Assembly: GCF_039909015.1 (NCBI RefSeq)
Contig: NZ_CP150919.1
Span: 348,501-412,500 of the forward strand
Direction of reading: 5' to 3'
DNA from: Pseudomonas grandcourensis
Lineage (GTDB): Bacteria; Pseudomonadota; Gammaproteobacteria; Pseudomonadales; Pseudomonadaceae
Length of the DNA: 64,000 nt
Made by a program: the position numbers and the translations under genes. Below the pieces are notes generated by a model. It had not been told where the DNA came from and searched no databases. It saw nothing but the letters and a program-made list of their open reading frames with translations. Positions 51,807 through 61,469 of this stretch are shown here, one piece after another (position 1 is the first letter of the stretch; each line of letters starts with the position of its first letter).

Positions 51807-54800
51807 ATGCAATGGATGTTCATGCTGATAGGGCTGGTGCTCGGCTGGATACTCGACGAGTCATTCAGCTATGCGCTGCTGGGCGCGTTACTCGGATTGG
51901 GTATCGGCCAAGCCCTGCGCATGGCTCGCCTGGACTCGCAGGCCGTCGAGCAGCAGCGTTTGCTGAAGCAGGCGCAGGTAGCGCTGCACGCGGTCGAGCA
52001 ACGGCTGGCGCTGCTCGAAGCATCGGGCGTCAAGACGCCGGAAGTCAGCGAACCCCTTGTCTCACCTGAAACCGTCCTTGATGAAGCACCTCCCGCAGCC
52101 TCGGAGTTGCTCTGGGAACTGCCGCCCGAACTCGAACCGATCACCGCAGCGACCACCGAAACCAACCGTTCGCAGCCCGCCGATGCCTGGAAGGCTGAGC
52201 CGATCGCTCGCCAGGCACAACCACCTGCCCCCCCGCGTGGCCCGAACCTCATCGATCGCGCCATCAGCCGTGCCCGGGCCTGGTTGTTCGGCGGCAATAC
52301 CGTGTTGCGGGTCGGCGTGGTGCTGCTGTTCCTCGGCCTGGCCTTTCTGCTGCGTTATGCCACCGAAGGCGTGGTGGTGCCGATTGAGTTGCGTTACGCA
52401 GGTGTTGCGGCGTCAGCCTTGGGGTTGCTCGGGCTGGGTTGGTGGTTGCGAGCGCGCAACAGCAGTTACGCGTTGATCCTGCAGGGCGCCGGGATCGCCG
52501 TGTTGTACCTGACAGTGTTTGCCGCGATGCGCCTGCATCCGCTGCTCGATCCCTCGGCGGGGTTCGGTCTGCTGGTGGCGGTGACGGTCTGTTCGGCGAT
52601 TCTCGCCATTACCCAGGACTCCCTGGGTCTGGCCGCCGCTGCCGCACTGGGTGGCTTCGCCGCGCCCATCCTGGCCTCCACCGGCGCCGGCAGCCACGTC
52701 GCACTGTTCAGCTACTTTGCCCTGCTCAACGCCGGCATCTTCGCTATTGCCTGGTTCAAGGCCTGGCGGCTGTTGAATGTCATCGGGTTCAGCGGCACCT
52801 TCGGCATCGGTTTCGCCTGGGGCCTGCGCTCCTATTCGCCGGAACTGCTGTGGAGCACCGAACCGTTTCTGATTTTGTTTTTCCTGATGTACCTGGCCAT
52901 TGGTCTGCTGTTCGCCCGGCGCAGGTTGCTGGAAATGAGCGATGCACCGGCAGAGAGCAGTCGCGAATCGCTGCTGCAGTGGTCGGCGCGCAAGGGCAAC
53001 TACGTCGACGGCACACTGTTGTTCGGTCCGCCGCTGGCGGGTTTCGGCTTGCAGTTCGCACTGGTACAGCATCTGGAGTTCGCGGCGGCGTTCAGTGCCT
53101 TGGCGCTGGGCATTATTTACATGGGGCTTGCCCGTTGGCTGATGGCCGGGCGCACGCTGTTGCTGGGGGAAACCTGCCTGGCTTTGGGCGTGATCTTCGC
53201 CAGCCTGGCGATACCGCTGGGGCTCGATGCACGCTGGACGACAGCGGCGTGGGCAGTGGAGGGCGCAGGGATCTTCTGGCTCGGTCTGCGCCAGCAAAGG
53301 CCCTTGGGTCGGGCTTTTGCCCTGCTCCTGCAACTGGGTTCGGCGCTGGTGTTTCTCAGCGAGCTGCACAACAGCGAGAGCAGCCTGCTCGGCGGCGTAC
53401 CGTTAGGCGCGTTGTTACTGGGGATCGCGTTGCTGTTCAGCTTCTACCAGTTGCGTAAAGCCCTGCCGGAACAGATCAGGCCTTGGGAACTGAAAGGCCT
53501 GCCAGTCCTGGCGTGCCTCGGGCTGGCGTTTCTCTATTTGCTGGCGCCGTTGTTTTTCTTCAGCCACGGCACGGTGATCAGTTGGGCCCTGGCCGGGGCG
53601 CTGACGTTGTTGGTTGGCTTGCGCCTGCCATCGCGCACCTTCGTGTTCACCGCGCTCGCCGTGCAACTGTTGGGTGGCGCGCTGTTCCTGACGACGGGGC
53701 CGTTATTCAGTGAAGGGCTGAGTCCCCTGGCTCATGCTGGATTCTGGGCGCCGCTGGTGCTGGGGCTGGCGGCGATGGTCGGAGCCTGGCGTTTGCAGAT
53801 TGGTCATTCGCTCGGAGCGTTCGAAGGGCTGAGCCTGTTGCGATTGTCCCAGGCGTTGCTGGTGTGGGGCGCAGGCTGGTGGGCGTTGGCCTGGGTCATC
53901 GAAGTGGTGCATTTTGCGCCGTTGCCGATGCGGGCGACTTTGTTGTTGGGCATCGCTGCCGCGAGTGTGGCGCTGTGGACGGTATTGGCTCTGCGCTTGA
54001 AATGGCCGTCACTGGGCGTGCTCTGCACGGTGTTGATTCCCGCGGCGGCGCTGGTGTTGCTCGCGGCCTGGCACTCGCGTTATCACCCGGCGGCCAACGT
54101 CGGCTGGCTGGCGTGGGCCGCGGTGTTCGTTGTGCATTTCATGTCCCTGCGGCGCCTGGCGCCCATGCTGCCGGCGCGGGTGACGAGCGTCGCCCATGTG
54201 CTCGGCTGTTGGCTATTGATGGGTGTACTGGCTCTGGAGCTGCGTTACGGCTTGCTGGTGTTGTCCGAGCAATACAACGCCTGGCGCTGGTTGGGTTGGG
54301 CGATTCTGCCAAGTCTGTACCTGGTGCTGATGGCGGCACCTCGCGCGTGGCCTTGGCCAGTGTCTGCGTATCCGCGCGAATACTGTGTATACGCCGCCGC
54401 GCCGCTGGCGTTGTTGATGCTCGGCTGGTTCTGGCTGGCGAATGTCGCCAGTGACGGCAACGCCGAGCCAATGCCTTACGTGCCATTGATCAACCCGCTG
54501 GAGCTGGGCCTGTTGTTCGCGTTGTTCGGCGTCCATGTCTGGTCCCGCAGCGCCATGACACAACTGGCGGTGCGTGAGGATTACGCCGCCATCGCCACCC
54601 AAGGGGTCGCAGGAGCCTCGCTGTTCGTGTTCTTTACGGCATTGGTAATGCGCACGGCGCACCATTGGAGCGGGGTGCCGTTCGAGCTGGATCTGTTGCT
54701 GGAATCGATGCTGGTGCAAGCCGGCCTGTCCATCGTCTGGACCTTGATGGCCCTGAGCCTGATGATCGGCGGCCATTTGCGTCGCCGCCGTGAAGTCTGG

Positions 54801-55013
54801 TTGATCGGCGCCGCCTTGATCGGCGTGGTCGTGGCCAAGCTGTTCTTTGTCGAATTGAGTAACCGCGGCGGGCTGGCGCGGATCGTGTCGTTTATCGGCG
54901 TCGGCGTATTGCTGCTGGTGGTGGGCTATTTCGCCCCGCTGCCACCCAAGCGTGCCGAAGCTGCGCCGGATGTCGAGAAGCCGGTCCCGGAATCCGAAGG
55001 AGTGTCATCTTGA
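51807..55013 (+). CDS. DUF2339 polytopic membrane protein
   Basis: A 1068-residue inner-membrane protein. The N-terminal two membrane helices (residues 2-40), a Gln/Ala/Leu coiled stretch (50-85) and a Pro/Glu-rich linker (90-150) precede about 25-28 further hydrophobic helices. The DUF2339 hallmark LRVGVVLLFLGLAFLLRYATEG lies near residues 167-188. No enzymatic motif is seen. I chose ATG 51807 (AGGG nine bases before) since an earlier ATG at 51750 lies in a repeat. Its stop overlaps the TTG start of the DUF3999 gene. The pair is conserved in pseudomonads; function unknown. Confidence 0.85.
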   Translation: MQWMFMLIGLVLGWILDESFSYALLGALLGLGIGQALRMARLDSQAVEQQRLLKQAQVALHAVEQRLALLEASGVKTPEVSEPLVSPETVLDEAPPAASELLWELPPELEPITAATTETNRSQPADAWKAEPIARQAQPPAPPRGPNLIDRAISRARAWLFGGNTVLRVGVVLLFLGLAFLLRYATEGVVVPIELRYAGVAASALGLLGLGWWLRARNSSYALILQGAGIAVLYLTVFAAMRLHPLLDPSAGFGLLVAVTVCSAILAITQDSLGLAAAAALGGFAAPILASTGAGSHVALFSYFALLNAGIFAIAWFKAWRLLNVIGFSGTFGIGFAWGLRSYSPELLWSTEPFLILFFLMYLAIGLLFARRRLLEMSDAPAESSRESLLQWSARKGNYVDGTLLFGPPLAGFGLQFALVQHLEFAAAFSALALGIIYMGLARWLMAGRTLLLGETCLALGVIFASLAIPLGLDARWTTAAWAVEGAGIFWLGLRQQRPLGRAFALLLQLGSALVFLSELHNSESSLLGGVPLGALLLGIALLFSFYQLRKALPEQIRPWELKGLPVLACLGLAFLYLLAPLFFFSHGTVISWALAGALTLLVGLRLPSRTFVFTALAVQLLGGALFLTTGPLFSEGLSPLAHAGFWAPLVLGLAAMVGAWRLQIGHSLGAFEGLSLLRLSQALLVWGAGWWALAWVIEVVHFAPLPMRATLLLGIAAASVALWTVLALRLKWPSLGVLCTVLIPAAALVLLAAWHSRYHPAANVGWLAWAAVFVVHFMSLRRLAPMLPARVTSVAHVLGCWLLMGVLALELRYGLLVLSEQYNAWRWLGWAILPSLYLVLMAAPRAWPWPVSAYPREYCVYAAAPLALLMLGWFWLANVASDGNAEPMPYVPLINPLELGLLFALFGVHVWSRSAMTQLAVREDYAAIATQGVAGASLFVFFTALVMRTAHHWSGVPFELDLLLESMLVQAGLSIVWTLMALSLMIGGHLRRRREVWLIGAALIGVVVAKLFFVELSNRGGLARIVSFIGVGVLLLVVGYFAPLPPKRAEAAPDVEKPVPESEGVSS

Positions 55014-56383
55014 ATCAGAAGCTGAACCAGGGTTGGCTGGGCGCTGTTGCCATGGGTGTGATGTTGTCGGCGGTTGCCCTGGAAAAACCAGCGGACTTCA
55101 CCACCCAGGTGCCTTTGTCGGTGACGGGCGAAGGCCCTTGGTATCGCCTTGAACTGCCCCTGAACGTACAACTGAATGCACGGCAGGCCGACCTGAGCGA
55201 TCTGCGGGTGTTCAACGCCGTGGGCGATGTTCAGGCTTATGCCTTGGCCCGGGAGTCGGCGCAGAGCAGTGAAACGCGCACCTTGACCGAGGTGAAATGG
55301 TTTCCGCTGTACAGCTCGGTGGACGCCACTGAAACCGCGCCGAGCGTGAGGGTGCAATCGAACACCAACGGTACATTGGTCCAGGTGCAACCCTCCAGTC
55401 AGTTGGAGGCGGGTGAGGAGGAGCTGCGCGGCTGGTTGCTCGACGCTTCGGCTATCAAGGCGCCGTTGCAGCAGTTGATTCTCGACTGGACCAGCGAGCG
55501 CGACGGCTTCCAGCGTTTCACTGTCGAAGCCAGCGATGATTTGCAGCATTGGCAGTCCTGGGGCGAAGGGCAGGTGGCACGCCTGATCTATTCCGACGAG
55601 CGGGTCGAACAGCATGAAGTCAACCTGCCTGGCCAGTCGGCGCGCTACCTGCGGTTGCTGTGGATCACCCCGCATTCGGCGCCGACACTGACTTCGGCGC
55701 AACTGCAAAGCTCCAATACCCGCAGTTTGCCGCTGCCGTTGGTCTGGTCCCAGGCATTGGCCGGCAGCAGCGTGAAGGCGGGTGAATACACCTGGCAGTT
55801 GCCGATGGGGCTGAATGTCGAGCGGGTGCAGATCGAATTGAGCCAGCCCAACAGCCTGGCGCCAGTGAGCCTGGCCGGCCGGCGCGACAGCAGCCTGCCA
55901 TGGCAGTCTTTGGGCAGCGGTTTGCTTTATCGACTGACCCAGAACGGTCAAGAGGTGGTGCAAAACGAATTGCAGCTGTCGGGGCAAATCGTCCAGCAAT
56001 TGAAGCTGACCGTGGACGAACGCGGCGGCGGCCTGGGTGATCAGGCGCCGACGCTGAAGTTTGCCGTGCGCGCCACACAATTGGTGTTCCTGGCGCGCGG
56101 GCCGGGGCCTTACACGCTGGTCGTGGGGAATGCGACGGCGAAGGCGGCGAACTTGCCGCTGTCGACGCTGGTTCCGGATTACAGCCCGGCGAAGCTCGCG
56201 ACCTTGGGGCGGGCCATGGTGGATGACGGGGCGGTGGTCTCGAATGCATCGACAGAGAAAACGCTGGCGACGACGGACACCCAGTGGAAGAAGTTCGGTT
56301 TGTGGGCGGTGTTGTTGCTCAGTGTCTTGTTCCTGTCGGCGATGGCGTTCAGTTTGCTGCGTAAACCGCCGGTCAAACCCTAG
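55010..56383 (+). CDS. DUF3999 envelope protein
   Basis: A 457-residue protein starting at TTG with AAGGAG eight bases before. It has a signal sequence (residues 9-24, WLGAVAMGVMLSAVALE), a large beta-rich periplasmic region (FTVEASDDLQHWQSWGEGQ resembles a carbohydrate-binding or discoidin-like module) and a C-terminal membrane helix (about 432-450, LWAVLLLSVLFLSAMAFSLL) with a short cytoplasmic end. It overlaps the DUF2339 gene by four bases, so the products probably interact. Confidence 0.82.
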   Translation: MNQKLNQGWLGAVAMGVMLSAVALEKPADFTTQVPLSVTGEGPWYRLELPLNVQLNARQADLSDLRVFNAVGDVQAYALARESAQSSETRTLTEVKWFPLYSSVDATETAPSVRVQSNTNGTLVQVQPSSQLEAGEEELRGWLLDASAIKAPLQQLILDWTSERDGFQRFTVEASDDLQHWQSWGEGQVARLIYSDERVEQHEVNLPGQSARYLRLLWITPHSAPTLTSAQLQSSNTRSLPLPLVWSQALAGSSVKAGEYTWQLPMGLNVERVQIELSQPNSLAPVSLAGRRDSSLPWQSLGSGLLYRLTQNGQEVVQNELQLSGQIVQQLKLTVDERGGGLGDQAPTLKFAVRATQLVFLARGPGPYTLVVGNATAKAANLPLSTLVPDYSPAKLATLGRAMVDDGAVVSNASTEKTLATTDTQWKKFGLWAVLLLSVLFLSAMAFSLLRKPPVKP

Positions 56384-56400
56384 GCTGGCGCTTCGCGCCA

Positions 56401-56467
56401 GATCGCGGGCAAGCCCGCTCCCACAGGTACGGCGCTGTCCTTGTGGGAGCGGGCTTGCCCGCGATAG
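56401..56467. repeat. REP pair, GGGCTTGCCCGCGA type
   Basis: Inverted copies GATCGCGGGCAAGCCCGCTC and GTGGGAGCGGGCTTGCCCGC with a short spacer (about 20 bases), before fbp. Confidence 0.88.
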
Positions 56468-56653
56468 CGGTATATCAGTTAATAAAGATGCTGATATGAC
56501 CGCTGCTTTCCGGCTCACACCCAGCCCTTTTCCAACTACGCTCATCCCCGCACATGAACTCTCTTCAGCCGATCACGTCTGATAGGAGGAAATGCGCCCC
56601 GACTCGCGTTAAACTGCGCGGGTTTTTAGCCCCCCATTCCACCGGAGCCTTCC

Positions 56654-57664
56654 ATGTCCCGCGTTACCTTGAGTCGCTATTTGATTGAGCAGACCCGCAG
56701 CAACAACACTCCTGCCGATCTGCGCTTCCTGATCGAAGTGGTGGCGCGTGCCTGCAAGGAGATCAACCACGCCGTGTCCAAAGGCGCCCTGGGTGGCGTT
56801 CTGGGCAGCATGGGCACTGAAAACGTCCAGGGCGAAGTGCAGAAGAAGCTCGACGTGATCTCCAACGAGATCCTGCTCGAAGCCAACGAATGGGGCGGTC
56901 ACCTGGCCGGCATGGCGTCCGAAGAAATGGACAATGCCTACCAGATCCCGGGCAAATACCCGAAAGGCGCGTACCTGCTGGTATTCGACCCGCTGGATGG
57001 TTCGTCGAACATCGACATCAACGCTCCGGTCGGCACCATCTTCTCGGTACTGCGCTGCCCGAACGAATACTTGAGCCAGAACGAGCCTTTGAATGAAAAG
57101 GCCTTCCTGCAGCCAGGCACCCAGCAAGTGGCCGCCGGTTACGCGATCTACGGTCCGCAGACCATGCTGATCCTGACCCTGGGCGACGGCGTGAAAGGCT
57201 TCACCCTGGACCGTGAAATGGGCAGCTTCGTACTGACCCACGAAAACATCACCATTCCTGAAGCCACCCAGGAATTTGCCATCAACGCGTCCAACCAGCG
57301 TCACTGGGAAGCACCGGTACAGCGCTACGTCAGCGAATTGCTGGCAGGCGATGAAGGCCCGCTGAAAAAGAACTACAACATGCGCTGGGTTGCCGCGATG
57401 GTCGCCGACGTGCACCGCATCCTGACCCGTGGTGGCCTGTTCATGTACCCACGCGACAGCCGCGAGCCATCCAAGCCGGGCAAATTGCGCCTGATGTACG
57501 AAGCCAACCCGATGTCGTTCCTGGTGGAGCAAGCGGGTGGCGCGTCCACCGACGGCCACCAGCGCATCCTCGACATCCAGCCGGAAGGCCTGCACCAGCG
57601 TGTTGCGGTGTTCCTCGGTTCGAAAGAAGAAGTGGCCCGCGTCACGGCTTACCACAAGGAATAA
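56654..57664 (+). CDS. fbp: Fructose-1,6-bisphosphatase class I
   Basis: Gluconeogenic phosphatase of 336 residues: metal-binding [34 protein letters not shown], and the C-terminal [14 protein letters not shown] substrate site. ATG preceded by GGAG. Followed three bases later by a DUF924 gene. Confidence 0.97.
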   Translation: MSRVTLSRYLIEQTRSNNTPADLRFLIEVVARACKEINHAVSKGALGGVLGSMGTENVQGEVQKKLDVISNEILLEANEWGGHLAGMASEEMDNAYQIPGKYPKGAYLLVFDPLDGSSNIDINAPVGTIFSVLRCPNEYLSQNEPLNEKAFLQPGTQQVAAGYAIYGPQTMLILTLGDGVKGFTLDREMGSFVLTHENITIPEATQEFAINASNQRHWEAPVQRYVSELLAGDEGPLKKNYNMRWVAAMVADVHRILTRGGLFMYPRDSREPSKPGKLRLMYEANPMSFLVEQAGGASTDGHQRILDIQPEGLHQRVAVFLGSKEEVARVTAYHKE

Positions 57665-57667
57665 ACC

Positions 57668-58270
57668 ATGATCGCGCCCTGGCAGCCGTTGCTTGATTGG
57701 TGGTTCGGAAGTTCCGGGTCAGCGAGGGAAGTGGCGGCGCAGAAGGGTAAGTTATGGTTTGGCAAGCGCGACAGCCAGGACCTCGAAGCGCGTGAGCGTT
57801 TCGGGGACTTGGCCGAGCAGGCACTGGCCGGCGGATTGACCGAGTGGATGCAACGTCCCGAAGGTTGGCTGGCCCTGGTGCTGTTGCTCGATCAAATCCC
57901 GCGAATGATCTTTCGCGATACTCCAAAAGCATTCTCCGGCGATTTCCGCGCACAGAAACTGGTAGCCCAAGGCATTGCCGCGGATTTCGATCGGCAGTTG
58001 CAGCCGATTCAGCGGGTGTTCATTTACCTGGTGTTCGAGCACAGCGAGAACCTCGCGGTGCAGAACGAAGGTGTCTCGCGTTGTATCGAATTGGTGGCGC
58101 AGCAGCCTGAAGGTGACCGGGCGCTGTTTGCCGATTATCTGGATTACGCCGAGCGGCATCAGAGGGTGATTGCGCAGTTTGGACGGTTTCCGCATCGCAA
58201 TGCGGTGTTGGGAAGGGCGTCGACGGCTGAGGAGTTGGCGTTTCTCTCAAAGCCGGGTTCACGGTTTTAA
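57668..58270 (+). CDS. DUF924 family protein
   Basis: A 200-residue all-helical cytoplasmic protein. Diagnostic features are the start PLLDWWFG, LVLLLDQIPRMIFRDTPKAF and the end RFPHRNAVLGRASTAEE. DUF924 has a TPR-like fold and unknown function. It is three bases after fbp and likely co-transcribed. Confidence 0.88.
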   Translation: MIAPWQPLLDWWFGSSGSAREVAAQKGKLWFGKRDSQDLEARERFGDLAEQALAGGLTEWMQRPEGWLALVLLLDQIPRMIFRDTPKAFSGDFRAQKLVAQGIAADFDRQLQPIQRVFIYLVFEHSENLAVQNEGVSRCIELVAQQPEGDRALFADYLDYAERHQRVIAQFGRFPHRNAVLGRASTAEELAFLSKPGSRF

Positions 58271-58292
58271 ATCTTCATTGTGGCTGATGCCG

Positions 58293-58316
58293 CCATCGCG
58301 AGCAGGCTCGCGATGG
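58293..58316. repeat. Single REP sequence
   Basis: CATCGCGAGCAGGCTCGCGATG, a palindromic REP core, immediately before the convergent end of the chemoreceptor gene. Confidence 0.75.
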
Positions 58317-58332
58317 GGCCTTCAGCACCGCC

Positions 58333-60225
58333 TCAGATCCTGAAACTACCAACCAGCTGCTTCAACCGCGCCGCCTGCTGCTCAAGATCGGCACACGCAC
58401 GCAAGGTCGACTGCAGGTTCTCCACACCTTCCTGGTTCAGCGTGTTGATCTCGGTGATGTCGACGTTGATCGACTCCACCACGGCCGTCTGTTCTTCAGT
58501 GGCGGTGGCGACCGACTGGTTCATGCCATCGATCTCTCCGATGCGCTGGGTCACGCTGCCCAGGCGTTCGCCCGCCTGGTTGGCGATGCCGACGCTGCTT
58601 TCGCTCTGGCGCTGGCTGTCGGTCATGATGCCCACCGCTGCCCGTGCGCCGACTTGCAGCTCTTCGATCATCGTCTGCACTTGCTGCGCCGAGTCCTGGG
58701 TGCGGTGAGCGAGGTTGCGCACTTCGTCGGCAACCACCGCGAAACCACGGCCGGCCTCACCGGCTCGCGCCGCTTCAATCGCAGCGTTCAGTGCCAGCAG
58801 GTTGGTCTGCTGGGAGATGCTGGTAATTACTTCCAGGATCTGCCCGATGTTGACCGTGTTGCTGTTGAGGGTCTCGATGTTGCCGCACGAATCGCTGATC
58901 TTGGCCGACAGTTGCTGCATCGCCGCGATGGTTTTATCCACCACCTGCTGGCCGTCTTCGGCCAGGCTGCGAGCATCGCTGGAATGTTGCGAGGCGAGGG
59001 CAGCGTTCTGGGCGATTTCCTGGGCGGCGGCACCGAGTTGGTTGATCGCCGCGGCCACGCTGCTGGTGCGCGAGGCTTGCTGGTCGGAGTTGAACATCGA
59101 CGAGTTGGAAGCGGCCACCACCCGCAGCGCCACTTCGTTGACCTGGCCGGTGGCCGAGGACACTTCGATGATCGAGGTGTGAATGCGCTCGACGAAGCGG
59201 TTGAACGACAGCCCCAGCGCGCCGAATTCGTCGTGGCCGTGAATGACCAGGCGTTTGGTCAGGTCACCTTCGCCTTCGGCAATGTCGTGCATGGCGCGAC
59301 CCATGGTCAGCAGCGGCTGCATCAGCACGCGGATCAACATGCTTAACAGCGCGATGATGATCACCACCGCAATCACCATGGCGATGATCGCCGAGGTGCG
59401 GAATTCGCTGAGCATCGAGAACGCGGTGTCCTGGTCGAGCGCCAGCGCCACGTACCAGTCCGCCGACGGCACGCCGTTGACGTGGGTGAAGGAGATGAAC
59501 TGGCGCTTGCCGTCGATCTCGACTTCCTTCATGCCCGGGCTGACTTTCGGCGCACCGTTGGGGTAGGCCTCGGTCAGGTTCTTGAGTACCAGCTTGCTGT
59601 CCGGGTGAATCAGGATCTTGCCGTCGGCACCGACGATGAATGCATGGCCGTGACCGCCGAAGTTCAGCGAATTGATGATCGCACTGACGCTGGACAGATC
59701 GATGTCGGCGCCGGCGACACCGATCATCTGGCCCTGGTGCTGCACCGGGGTGGCGACTGTGATCACCAGCTTGCCGGAGGAGGCGGCGATGTAGGGTTCG
59801 GTGACGATGGTCTGTTGCGCGCTATTGGCCGCCTTGTACCAGCCACGGGCGCGCGGATCGTAGTCCGCCGCGCGGTTGCCCGCCGGGACCGAGAACATCA
59901 CGCCGTCGGCGCCGCCGAAGTAGCTCAGCTGGAAATTGCCGGTGTAGGCGGGCAGGTCGATGATTCGTTTCAGGCTGGCGGGAGCATTGCCATCGGCGGT
60001 GACCTGTTGGGCCATCGACTGCAGCAATTGCATGCGGCTTTCCAGCCAGGTCTGGATGTTGCTGGTGGTCAGGCTGCCGAGTTCCTGCATCGAGGCTTCG
60101 GTACTGGTGCGCAAGGTTTCGCGCTGGCGATAGTCGTTGAACAGGATGAAACAAGCGAATGCGACGGCCACCACGAGGGCGGCAGCCAGCAATATCTTGT
60201 GGCTGAACTTCATGTTTCTGGTCAT
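58333..60225 (-). CDS. Methyl-accepting chemotaxis protein with dCACHE_1 domain
   Basis: A 630-residue transmembrane chemoreceptor: helix at 8-28, periplasmic dCACHE_1 domain (about 35-275), second helix at 278-300, HAMP (about 300-352) and signalling domain with hairpin tip [23 protein letters not shown]. The ligand region [29 protein letters not shown] and [11 protein letters not shown] contains the Arg-x-Trp-Tyr ... Tyr ... Asp pattern of amino-acid-binding dCACHE receptors such as PctA. This suggests taxis to amino acids. Two ATGs lie four codons apart. It is monocistronic. Confidence 0.9.
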   Translation of the reverse strand: MTRNMKFSHKILLAAALVVAVAFACFILFNDYRQRETLRTSTEASMQELGSLTTSNIQTWLESRMQLLQSMAQQVTADGNAPASLKRIIDLPAYTGNFQLSYFGGADGVMFSVPAGNRAADYDPRARGWYKAANSAQQTIVTEPYIAASSGKLVITVATPVQHQGQMIGVAGADIDLSSVSAIINSLNFGGHGHAFIVGADGKILIHPDSKLVLKNLTEAYPNGAPKVSPGMKEVEIDGKRQFISFTHVNGVPSADWYVALALDQDTAFSMLSEFRTSAIIAMVIAVVIIIALLSMLIRVLMQPLLTMGRAMHDIAEGEGDLTKRLVIHGHDEFGALGLSFNRFVERIHTSIIEVSSATGQVNEVALRVVAASNSSMFNSDQQASRTSSVAAAINQLGAAAQEIAQNAALASQHSSDARSLAEDGQQVVDKTIAAMQQLSAKISDSCGNIETLNSNTVNIGQILEVITSISQQTNLLALNAAIEAARAGEAGRGFAVVADEVRNLAHRTQDSAQQVQTMIEELQVGARAAVGIMTDSQRQSESSVGIANQAGERLGSVTQRIGEIDGMNQSVATATEEQTAVVESINVDITEINTLNQEGVENLQSTLRACADLEQQAARLKQLVGSFRI

Positions 60226-60507
60226 GGATGAGCTACCGCAGAGGGGGCTGTTCTACAAAGTGGGGGAGCAAATGCCACCGACGTGGCTTTGCGTTGCATT
60301 TATGTCGACTGAGCGGCGCCAAAGATTAGGCGGATTTTCTGAAAAGCGACGAAATGCTCGGTAAACAGGCAAAGTGGCTGATTTTCTGCAAAAGGTAGAC
60401 GAGTGGCCCGATAAATAGCCTGCCGGGCAGGGAACCTGACAGGGGTTTTCTCTTCTAAGCTTCAGCTTGGCAGCCATGCCAATCCCCTACGCCCCCGGAG
60501 TTTCACC
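60226..60507. other. Intergenic region before the lipoprotein gene
   Basis: 282 bases between divergent genes, nothing recognised besides weak AT-rich stretches. Confidence 0.4.
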
Positions 60508-60762
60508 ATGTCGTTGCGTTCCATCGCCCTGCTTTCGTTCTGCGTATTGCTCGCTGCCTGCAGCAAGGTCAATCAGGAAAACTACTCGAAGCTCTCCGCC
60601 GGCATGGCCAAGGCCGAAGTGGAGACCCTGTTGGGCAAACCCGCCGATTGTTCAGGCGCGCTCGGCATGTCCAGCTGCACCTGGGGCGACAAGAACAGCT
60701 TTATCAGCGTGCAGTTCGCCGGTGACAAAGTGCTGATGTTTTCCGGCCAAGGCCTGAAGTAA
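60508..60762 (+). CDS. Small lipoprotein
   Basis: An 84-residue protein with a lipoprotein signal peptide (SIALLSFCVLLAAC, lipid Cys at residue 18). The mature part (SKLSAGMAKAEVETLLGKPADCSGALG) resembles the SmpA/BamE fold: two helices then a sheet. Two other cysteines may form a disulfide. Read just before blc with 30 bases between. Function unknown. Confidence 0.8.
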   Translation: MSLRSIALLSFCVLLAACSKVNQENYSKLSAGMAKAEVETLLGKPADCSGALGMSSCTWGDKNSFISVQFAGDKVLMFSGQGLK

Positions 60763-60792
60763 ACCGGGGCGATCGCCCACGGGAGAAAAATA

Positions 60793-61362
60793 ATGAAGCG
60801 GTTATTGATCATCCTTTTTGCCGGCCTGGTGTTGGCCGGCTGTGCCACGTCTGGCCAGGACACATTGGCCCCCAAGACTGTCAAAAGCGTCAATCTCAAG
60901 CGCTACCAGGGCACCTGGTACGAGCTGGCTCGCATGCCGATGTACTTCCAGCGCGACTGCGCGCAGTCCGAAGCCCACTACACGCTCAAGCCCGACGGCA
61001 ATGTCGCGGTGCTGAACCGCTGCCTGACGGCACAGTGGCAATGGGAAGAGGTCAAGGGCACGGCTTATCCACAGGTGCCCGGCAAGAACGACAAGTTGTG
61101 GGTCGAGTTCGATACCTGGTTCTCCAGGCTGATCCCGGGCACGGCAAAGGGCGAATACTGGGTGCTGTACGTCAGCGATGACTACAAGACCGCCATTGTC
61201 GGTGATCCGAGCCGCAAGTATCTGTGGCTGTTGTCGCGCACACCGACCGTTAACGGTGTGGTGCGTGAGGAACTGCTGAGCAAGGCGCGTCAGCAGGGTT
61301 ACGACACCACGCGGCTGATCTGGCGGGCGTCGGAGCAGCAGATGGCCGAGACGTCGAACTAA
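60793..61362 (+). CDS. blc: Lipocalin Blc
   Basis: A 189-residue outer-membrane lipocalin. Lipobox LAGC (residue 17), lipocalin signature YQGTWYELARMPMYFQRDC near 36-54, and YWVLYVSDDYKTAIVGDPSRKYLWLLSRTP as second conserved region. Binds lysophospholipids in E. coli. Probably in an operon with the upstream lipoprotein. Confidence 0.93.
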   Translation: MKRLLIILFAGLVLAGCATSGQDTLAPKTVKSVNLKRYQGTWYELARMPMYFQRDCAQSEAHYTLKPDGNVAVLNRCLTAQWQWEEVKGTAYPQVPGKNDKLWVEFDTWFSRLIPGTAKGEYWVLYVSDDYKTAIVGDPSRKYLWLLSRTPTVNGVVREELLSKARQQGYDTTRLIWRASEQQMAETSN

Positions 61363-61375
61363 CAACGCATGACCC

Positions 61376-61458
61376 TGTAGGAGCGAGCCTGCTCGCGATG
61401 GAGTATCAGACACAACGATGTCGACTGACACGCCATCGCGAGCAGGCTCGCTCCTACA
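61376..61458. repeat. REP pair (REPIN), GAGCGAGCCTGCTCGCGA type
   Basis: Inverted copies TGTAGGAGCGAGCCTGCTCG and reverse complement enclosing a spacer of about 37 bases, between blc and hutF. Confidence 0.9.
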
Positions 61459-61469
61459 AGGTTTTTGCG

